From Pseudomonas kielensis (lineage in GTDB: Bacteria; Pseudomonadota; Gammaproteobacteria; Pseudomonadales; Pseudomonadaceae), in contig NZ_JACMYG010000015.1 of assembly GCF_014236655.1 (NCBI RefSeq), positions 56,057 to 120,056 on the forward strand: a DNA stretch of 64,000 nt, in the 5' to 3' direction. The notes under the pieces were generated by a model. It was not told the origin of the DNA. It was given only the letters and a program-made list of their open reading frames with translations, and made no database searches. This document shows positions 58,672 to 64,000 of the stretch, piece after piece; the stretch's first letter is position 1; every line of letters starts with the position of its first letter. The translations under genes were made by a program, and so were the position numbers.

Positions 58672-58974
58672 GGTATTGCCGCGGCGACGTTGCTGACGTC
58701 GCCGCGGCTCTATCTGCCAAGACAGCGGAACTGACCTGCTTCCCAAATCACTGCGGCCTACAACTGCGGGTTTAGGACGCATCGCCTTTTCTTACCTGTT
58801 CTTCAGGCCTTTCGCATTTACCGCCCGACACTCGGCCCACTAACGCCGAGGCGTCCGACCGTACTGCGCCTGAACCGGCAATCGCTGAAACCCGTGGTTC
58901 TGGACCCGTGATACCCGCACGTCCCCGGACGGGACGAGGGCTCATGGTTTACATCCAATAAGAGAGGGAGCGTC
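58672..58974. other. Gap between dppA1 and dppA2
   Basis: 303 bases without a gene. Apart from the strong hairpin at its start it holds a smaller stem CGTCCC-CGGAC-GGGACG (58920-58936) about 40 bases before dppA2, and GAGAGGGAG as the dppA2 ribosome-binding site. No clear promoter was found; dppA2 is probably transcribed from dppA1 read-through or from a weak local promoter. Confidence 0.4.
58679..58707 (+). promoter_or_regulatory. Strong hairpin after dppA1
   Basis: CCGCGGCGACGT-TGCTG-ACGTCGCCGCGG: a 12-base perfect stem starting 7 bases after the dppA1 stop, with no T-tract. It probably protects the dppA1 mRNA end or attenuates read-through. Confidence 0.65.
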
Positions 58975-60576
58975 ATGCGCCATACCTTGGTTTTATCCGC
59001 CCTGCTGGGCACCGGTCTGTTGGCCGCCACTTCCATCAGCCAGGCCGCCAGCAACAGCCTGGTGTTTTGCTCCGAAGGCAGCCCGGCGGGCTTCGACACT
59101 GCGCAATACACCACCGCCACCGACAACGATGCCGCCGAGCCACTGTACAACCGCTTGGCCGAGTTCGAGAAAGGCGCCACCAGCGTCGTACCGGGCCTGG
59201 CGACCCGCTGGGATATTTCCGCAGACGGCCTGACCTACACCTTCCACCTGCGCGAAGGGGTGAAATTCCACACCACCAAGTACTTCACCCCGACCCGAGA
59301 TTTCAACGCCGACGACGTGCTGTTCACCTTCAACCGCATGCTTTCCCCCGACCACCCCTTCCGCAAGGCCTACCCCACCGAGTTCCCGTACTTCAACGGG
59401 ATGAGCCTGAACAAGAACATCGCCAAGGTCGAAAAAACCGCGCCCCTGACCGTGGTCATGACCCTGAACTCGGTCGACGCTGCGTTCATCCAGAACATCG
59501 CCATGAGTTTCGCCTCGATTCTCTCGGCCGAGTACGCCGACCAGTTACTGGCCAAGGGCAAACCCAGCGACATCAACCAGAAGCCCGTCGGCACCGGGCC
59601 GTTCGTGTTCCAGCGTTACCAGAAAGACTCGCAGATCCGCTATGCGGGCAACAAACAGTACTGGGACCCGAGCCGGGTCAAACTCGACCAACTGATTTTT
59701 GCAATCAACACCGATGCCTCGGTACGGGTGCAGAAACTCAAGGCCGGCGAGTGCCAGGTCACCCTGCATCCGCGCCCGGCCGATGTCGAGGCGTTGAAAA
59801 AAGATCCGAAGCTGCAACTGATCGAAAAACCCGGGTTCAACCTCGGCTACATCGCCTACAACGTCCAGCACAAACCCTTCGACCAGCTCGAAGTGCGCCA
59901 GGCGCTGGACATGGCGGTGAACAAGCAAGGCATCCTCAACGCCGTGTACCAGGGCGCCGGTCAACTGGCGGTGAACGCCATGCCACCGACCCAGTGGTCC
60001 TATGACGACACCATCAAGGATGCCGCCTATGACCCGGAAAAAGCCAAGGCACTGCTCAAGGCTGCCGGCGTCAAGGAAGGCACCGAAATCACCCTGTGGG
60101 CCATGCCGGTGCAGCGCCCGTACAACCCGAACGCCAAGCTGATGGCAGAAATGCTGCAGTCGGACTGGGCGAAAATCGGCCTGAAAGTGAAGATCGTCAG
60201 CTACGAATGGGGCGAGTACATCAAGCGCACCAAGAACGGTGAACACGACATCAGCCTGATCGGCTGGACCGGCGACAATGGCGACCCGGACAACTGGCTC
60301 GGCACCCTGTACAGCTGCGACGCGATTGGCGGCAACAACTACTCCATGTGGTGCGACCCGCAATACGACAAGCTGATCAAGCAGGCCAAGATCGTCACCG
60401 ACCGCGACCAGCGCACGGTGCTCTACAAACAGGCCCAGCAGTTGCTCAAGCAGCAAGTGCCGATCACCCCTATCGCCCACTCCACGGTCAACCAGCCATT
60501 AAGCGCCAAAGTCGAAGGATTCAAGGTCAGCCCCTTCGGTCGTAACGTGTTCTCGGGTGTCGGTATCGACCAATAA
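58975..60576 (+). CDS. dppA2: ABC dipeptide transporter, periplasmic binding protein 2
   Basis: 533 residues, SBP family 5, closely related to the first copy (same FCSEGSPAGFDTAQYTTATD start, and long identical stretches such as NAMPPTQWSYDDTIKD and QRPYNPNAKLMAEMLQSDW). Signal peptide 1-24 (MRHTLVLSALLGTGLLAATS...QAAS). A tandem duplicate that may favour other dipeptides. Start at 58975 with GAGAGGGAG in front. It shares a 65-base identical DNA run with dppA1 (see findings). Confidence 0.92.
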   Translation: MRHTLVLSALLGTGLLAATSISQAASNSLVFCSEGSPAGFDTAQYTTATDNDAAEPLYNRLAEFEKGATSVVPGLATRWDISADGLTYTFHLREGVKFHTTKYFTPTRDFNADDVLFTFNRMLSPDHPFRKAYPTEFPYFNGMSLNKNIAKVEKTAPLTVVMTLNSVDAAFIQNIAMSFASILSAEYADQLLAKGKPSDINQKPVGTGPFVFQRYQKDSQIRYAGNKQYWDPSRVKLDQLIFAINTDASVRVQKLKAGECQVTLHPRPADVEALKKDPKLQLIEKPGFNLGYIAYNVQHKPFDQLEVRQALDMAVNKQGILNAVYQGAGQLAVNAMPPTQWSYDDTIKDAAYDPEKAKALLKAAGVKEGTEITLWAMPVQRPYNPNAKLMAEMLQSDWAKIGLKVKIVSYEWGEYIKRTKNGEHDISLIGWTGDNGDPDNWLGTLYSCDAIGGNNYSMWCDPQYDKLIKQAKIVTDRDQRTVLYKQAQQLLKQQVPITPIAHSTVNQPLSAKVEGFKVSPFGRNVFSGVGIDQ

Positions 60577-60594
60577 CTGATTAGCCAGAACCTT

Positions 60595-60613
60595 GGGGGC
60601 GATTTTCGCCCCC
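60595..60613 (+). promoter_or_regulatory. Hairpin after dppA2
   Basis: GGGGGCGA-TTT-TCGCCCCC: 8-base perfect stem, 3-base loop, 18 bases past the dppA2 stop, without a downstream T-tract. Likely a 3' stabiliser or weak terminator. Confidence 0.6.
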
Positions 60614-60652
60614 GCACCAGACTGTCGCCTGAATTCGGCGATCTCGCCCCAT

Positions 60653-60664
60653 GCAAACGTTTGC
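60653..60664 (+). promoter_or_regulatory. LacI/GalR-family operator-like palindrome upstream of the porin
   Basis: GCAAACGTTTGC is a 12-base perfect palindrome with the central CG typical of LacI-family operators, identical to the core of the E. coli PurR site. It lies 84-95 bases before the porin ATG, between the dppA2 hairpin and the porin leader. Confidence 0.5.
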
Positions 60665-60747
60665 GATGCCTTGCTTGTGTTCAAAACCAAAGAGCCGGAT
60701 CAGTGCAAGAGACCGGCAATAACAAGAGAAAAAAAGGAGCTTCACTG

Positions 60748-62163
60748 ATGAAACTGAGCAACTCCGCCCTGTTGGCCCTGGCCATCAGCAGCATCACCGC
60801 AACCGCCTATGCCGAACCCCAGAGCCAGGCGTTCAACCCGGTGACGATCAACACCGGCAATGCCCAATCCGAGGCCACCGGCTTCATCGAAGGCCAGACG
60901 ATCGGCGGCAGTACCCGCAACTGGTACGCCAACGAACAACTCAAGCGTGGCGGCAAGTTCGCCTACAAGAAAGACGGCGTTTCGACCCCCACCGATCGCC
61001 GGATCAACTGGGTCCAGGGCACCATCGTCAAGTACAACTCCGGTTTCACCCAGGGCACCGTGGGTTTCAGCACCGAGCTGGCGGCCTACAACGCCGTTGC
61101 GCTGGAACGTGATCGGGAAAACCTGGCCTCCAACAACGGCGGCGCTCCCGGCACTCGCCCTGGCGCAGGCAACAACCGGACCCTGACCAAAGAAGGCGGC
61201 GACGCCCAGGGACAATGGAGCAAGCTGGGCCTGGCCAACGTCAAGGCCCGCATCTCCAACACCACCCTGACTGCCGGGCGCATGAACTTCAGCAGCCCGC
61301 AAGTCGACGTCATCAGCAACCGTGCCCTGCCCTCGAGCTTCCAGGGCGTGGCCTTGCACAGTGAAGAGCTGACCAACCTGGCCTTCGACGTGGCCACCTT
61401 CGATCGCAACTCGCCGCGAACCGAAGAAAGCCTGAGCAAATTCCGCTCCGAATACGGCGCCATCGATGCCGAAGCCGATCACGTCAACACCGCCGGCATC
61501 AGCTACTCGCCGTTCGCCAGCCTGACCACCAGCCTCTGGGCCACCCAGGCCGAAGACATCTGGAACCAGTACTACTTCGGCGCCACCCATGTGCTGGGCG
61601 ACAGCTCGGTGCTGAGCCTGACCACCGGCCTGAACTACTACAAGACCCAGGAGGAAGGCAAAGCCAAGCTGGGCAACATCGACAACGACACCTACTCCCT
61701 GTCGTTCGGCCTGACCCACCAGGCTCACACCCTGACCTTCTCCTACCAGGAAGTGAACGGTAACGAGTACTTCGACTACCTGCACGAAACCAACGGCATC
61801 TACCTGGCCAACTCCCTGCTGTCGGACTTCAACGGCCCGAACGAGAAATCCTTCCAGGTTTCCTACGGCCTGAACATGGCCGAGTACGGCGTACCGGGCC
61901 TCAAGTTCAACATTTACCAGGCACGCGGCTGGGGCATCGACGGCACCCACTACACCGGCACCGGCTACGACGGCATCCAGTCGCAAGACGGCGAACACCA
62001 CTACGAATATGGCATTGGCAGCACTTACGCCATTCAGAGCGGTCCGCTGAAAGCCACCACCGTCCGCGCCACCTACACCGCGCACCGGGCGAGCGAAAAC
62101 CAGGCTGATGGCAGCATCAACGAGTTCCGCCTGGTGACAACCATTCCGTTCAACGTCCTCTAA
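60748..62163 (+). CDS. OprD-family outer-membrane porin (OpdD/OpdP type)
   Basis: 471 residues. A Sec signal peptide 1-22 (MKLSNSALLALAISSITATAYA), then an 18-stranded barrel of the OprD family, with DRRINWVQGTIVKYNSGFTQ, the LANVKARISNTTLTAGRM and QADGSINEFRLVTTIPFNVL C-terminal block ending in the terminal-Leu region typical of outer-membrane insertion. Position between dipeptide-binding genes points to OpdP/OpdD-like uptake of dipeptides (glycine-glutamate in P. aeruginosa). AAAAAGGAGC precedes the ATG; an open frame upstream is not the start. Confidence 0.9.
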   Translation: MKLSNSALLALAISSITATAYAEPQSQAFNPVTINTGNAQSEATGFIEGQTIGGSTRNWYANEQLKRGGKFAYKKDGVSTPTDRRINWVQGTIVKYNSGFTQGTVGFSTELAAYNAVALERDRENLASNNGGAPGTRPGAGNNRTLTKEGGDAQGQWSKLGLANVKARISNTTLTAGRMNFSSPQVDVISNRALPSSFQGVALHSEELTNLAFDVATFDRNSPRTEESLSKFRSEYGAIDAEADHVNTAGISYSPFASLTTSLWATQAEDIWNQYYFGATHVLGDSSVLSLTTGLNYYKTQEEGKAKLGNIDNDTYSLSFGLTHQAHTLTFSYQEVNGNEYFDYLHETNGIYLANSLLSDFNGPNEKSFQVSYGLNMAEYGVPGLKFNIYQARGWGIDGTHYTGTGYDGIQSQDGEHHYEYGIGSTYAIQSGPLKATTVRATYTAHRASENQADGSINEFRLVTTIPFNVL

Positions 62164-62177
62164 GGCGTGACAACTGC

Positions 62178-62202
62178 GGGGCCGATTCGACGAATCGGTC
62201 CC
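62178..62202 (+). promoter_or_regulatory. Hairpin between the porin and the third binding-protein gene
   Basis: An 11-base stem with one G-T pair and a 3-base loop (62178-62188 with 62192-62202; GGGGCCGATTC / GAATCGGTCCC), 15 bases past the porin stop. No T-tract. It adds to the series of gap hairpins in this cluster. Confidence 0.55.
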
Positions 62203-62239
62203 AACGACTAATCTGGCTCATGGAATACGGAGGGTTTAT

Positions 62240-63835
62240 ATGAAGATGCTTCCCTTGCGTGCGGTTGTCGCAGCCACCGTGCTGATGACAGCCATCGGTG
62301 CTTCGGCCAAACCCTTGGTGGTCTGCACCGAGGCCAGCCCGGAAGGTTTCGACCCAGTGCTCTACACCACTGCCGTTACGGCCGACGCCGCGGCAGAGAC
62401 GCTGTTCAACCGCCTGGTGGACTTCAAGCCCGGTACCGCGCAGATCCAGCCGGCCCTGGCCGAAAGCTGGGACATCAGCCCGGACGGCCTGCAATACACC
62501 TTCCACCTGCGCCCAGGCGTAGCGTTCCACACGACCGACTACTTCAAACCGACGCGCACGCTCAACGCCGACGACGTGGTCTGGAGCTTCCAGCGTCAAC
62601 TGGACCCCAACCATCCTTGGCACAAGCAATCGGCTGTCGGCTTTCCGTACTTTGAAAGCATGGACTTCCAGAACCTGCTCAAGCGCGTCGAAAAAGTCGA
62701 CGACATGAGCGTCAGGTTCACCCTGAACCGCCCTGAAGCCCCGTTCCTGCTGGACCTGGGCATGGCGTTCACCTCGATTCACTCGGCCGAGTACGCCGCG
62801 CAGTTGCAAAAGGCCGACAAAATGGCCGACCTCAACAGCAAGCCGATCGGCACCGGCCCGTTCATCTTCCAGCGCTACGCCAAGGATGCCCAGGTCCGCT
62901 ACAAGGCCAACCCGCACTACTTCCGTGGCAAGCCGCCGGCAGACCCACTGATCTTCGCGATCACCCCGGACAACAACACCCGCCTGCAAAAACTCAAGGC
63001 CAATGAGTGCCAGGTGGCGCTCTATCCCAAGCCCGACGACGTCCCGAGCATCCAGGCCGACCCGGCCCTGCAAATCGCCACCATCGCGGCGATGTCCACC
63101 GGCTATACCGCGATCAACACCAGCCACCCGTACCTGAGCGATGTGCGGGTGCGTCGGGCCATCGAGCTGGCCCTGGACAAACAGAACTACGTCGACACCC
63201 TGTACGGCAAGGGCAACGCGATTGCCGCGGTCAACCCCTACCCACCCGCGCTGCTGGGCTATAACACCACGCTGAAGAACCCGCCCCAGGACCTCGACCA
63301 GGCACGCGCCCTGCTCAAGGAAGCCGGTGTTCCACCCGGCACGGTGTTCACCCTGTACACCCGCAACGCCGGTGGCCCGACCAACCCGAACCCGCAATTG
63401 GGCGCGCAGTTGATCCAGGCAGACCTGGCCAAGGTGGGTATCACCATCGACATTCGGGTCATGGAGTGGGCGGAGATGCTCAAGCGTGCGAAGAAAGGCG
63501 AACACGACCTGGTGTCTGCTGGCTGGAGCGGCGACAACGGTGACCCGGATAACTTCCTCGGCCCGCTGCTGAGTTGCGAAGCCGCCAAAAACGGCGAAAA
63601 CTACAGCCGCTGGTGCAACCCGCAATTCCAGGCGCTGATCACCCAGGCTCGGGCCACGACCGGTACCGCCGAGCGCGCCGCCCTCTATGAAAAAGCCCTG
63701 GTTATCCTGCACGACGAAGTGGTGTGGGTCGATCAGGCTCATCCCAAGATGTTTACCGCCATGCGCAAGAACGTAGACGGTTATTACATGAACCCGCTGA
63801 CCACCAATAACTTCGCCACCACCCAGGTGAAGTAG
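62240..63835 (+). CDS. ABC dipeptide transporter, periplasmic binding protein 3
   Basis: 531 residues, SBP family 5, more diverged than the first two (starts MKMLPLRAVVAATVLMTAIG, mature KPLVVCTEASPEGFDPVLYT). Signal peptide 1-23 ending in ASA. Keeps the LNADDVVWSFQR and KPIGTGPFIFQR blocks but differs in the ligand domain (TSHPYLSDVRVRRAIELAL). Probably a different peptide range. It lies 72 bases before dppB, so it is likely the binding protein most tightly linked to the permease. GGAGGG precedes the ATG. Confidence 0.9.
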   Translation: MKMLPLRAVVAATVLMTAIGASAKPLVVCTEASPEGFDPVLYTTAVTADAAAETLFNRLVDFKPGTAQIQPALAESWDISPDGLQYTFHLRPGVAFHTTDYFKPTRTLNADDVVWSFQRQLDPNHPWHKQSAVGFPYFESMDFQNLLKRVEKVDDMSVRFTLNRPEAPFLLDLGMAFTSIHSAEYAAQLQKADKMADLNSKPIGTGPFIFQRYAKDAQVRYKANPHYFRGKPPADPLIFAITPDNNTRLQKLKANECQVALYPKPDDVPSIQADPALQIATIAAMSTGYTAINTSHPYLSDVRVRRAIELALDKQNYVDTLYGKGNAIAAVNPYPPALLGYNTTLKNPPQDLDQARALLKEAGVPPGTVFTLYTRNAGGPTNPNPQLGAQLIQADLAKVGITIDIRVMEWAEMLKRAKKGEHDLVSAGWSGDNGDPDNFLGPLLSCEAAKNGENYSRWCNPQFQALITQARATTGTAERAALYEKALVILHDEVVWVDQAHPKMFTAMRKNVDGYYMNPLTTNNFATTQVK

Positions 63836-63844
63836 AAAAAAACG

Positions 63845-63874
63845 CCGGCCACAGCCCGATCCTGGGCTGACCGG
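63845..63874 (+). promoter_or_regulatory. Hairpin between the third binding protein and dppB
   Basis: CAGCCC-GATCCT-GGGCTG (63852-63869) inside outer CCGG arms (63845-63848, 63871-63874), 9 bases past the stop, preceded by an A-run. It may limit read-through into the permease genes. Confidence 0.5.
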
Positions 63875-63907
63875 TACGCCTAACCGGCTGATGAGGTACA
63901 CCAGAAG

Positions 63908-64000
63908 ATGTTTAGTTTTATTGCCCGCCGATTGGGGTTGTTGATCCCCACGTTCTTCGGCATCACCCTGCTGACGTTCGCGTTGATTCGCATGATTCCC
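63908..64000 (+). CDS. dppB: Dipeptide ABC transporter permease DppB, N-terminal end (partial)
   Basis: The first 31 residues only; the gene runs off the window. MFSFIARRLGLLIPTFFGIT followed by LLTFALIRMIP is the canonical first membrane helix of DppB/OppB permeases. AGAAG precedes the ATG. It presumably heads dppBCDF. The identification rests on the N-terminal motif and the preceding binding-protein genes. Confidence 0.88.
   Translation, partial: MFSFIARRLGLLIPTFFGITLLTFALIRMIP

Overview
The window is core chromosome of a Pseudomonas, most likely of the P. fluorescens lineage. The evidence is a G+C-rich sequence, near-unbroken gene order shared (from memory) with the P. aeruginosa PA4442-PA4503 region, and many short palindromic REP elements of the types common in fluorescent pseudomonads. 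No tRNA, rRNA, CRISPR array, insertion sequence or phage gene was seen. Coding density is very high and almost all open frames opposite these genes are shadows.

Layout. 1-1230: end of pta and a PlsC-type acyltransferase. 1414-4239: sulfate activation (cysD, cysNC). 4373-6391: a Nif3/YbgI protein and the envelope-stress protease AlgW. 6450-14388 (minus strand): mlaFEDCB and ibaG (lipid transport and Fe-S/stress), murA, then hisG-hisD-hisC. 14666-21722 (plus): kdsD, kdsC, lptC, lptA, lptB, rpoN, hpf, ptsN, rapZ, ptsO, which joins LPS export to sigma-54 and the nitrogen PTS. 21729-25496 (minus): a ZIP transporter and the iron-starvation operon fagA-fumC-orfX-sodM with a Fur-box-like sequence. 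25734-38915: pmbA/tldD peptide maturation, yjgA (darP), a nitrilase-family amidase, yhdP, rng, maf and mreBCD. 39126-42337: gatCAB. 42425-45265: an RlpA-like lipoprotein, a cation exchanger coupled to a carboxymuconolactone-decarboxylase-family protein, and an AEC transporter. 45450-51954: a galactarate catabolic operon (kdgD, semialdehyde dehydrogenase, MFS transporter, garD) with a FadR-type regulator. 52044-53771: an SbmA/BacA-like ABC transporter. 53870-55685: the RoxSR redox two-component system, next to a secreted SIMPL-domain protein. 57046-64000: a dipeptide transport cluster with three binding proteins, an OprD-family porin and the start of the dppB permease.

How it fits together. 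Most of the window is envelope biogenesis (LPS core sugar, Lpt export, Mla lipid transport, peptidoglycan precursor, rod-shape complex) placed beside global regulators. The accessory part is about 42.8-53.8 kb, between the conserved rlpA-like and roxR genes.

I found no convincing wholly new multi-gene system. The items most worth checking are regulatory: (1) a nested RNA hairpin between hisG and hisD that combines a terminator-like core with a stem covering the hisD ribosome-binding site; (2) mreC and a cation-exchanger gene whose best ribosome-binding sites precede ATT codons; (3) an NtrC-like palindrome and possible sigma-54 promoter before dppA1, and a LacI-family-like palindrome before the porin; (4) strong hairpins after each periplasmic or outer-membrane gene of the dipeptide cluster; (5) paired operator-like sequences at the galactarate operon and its regulator.
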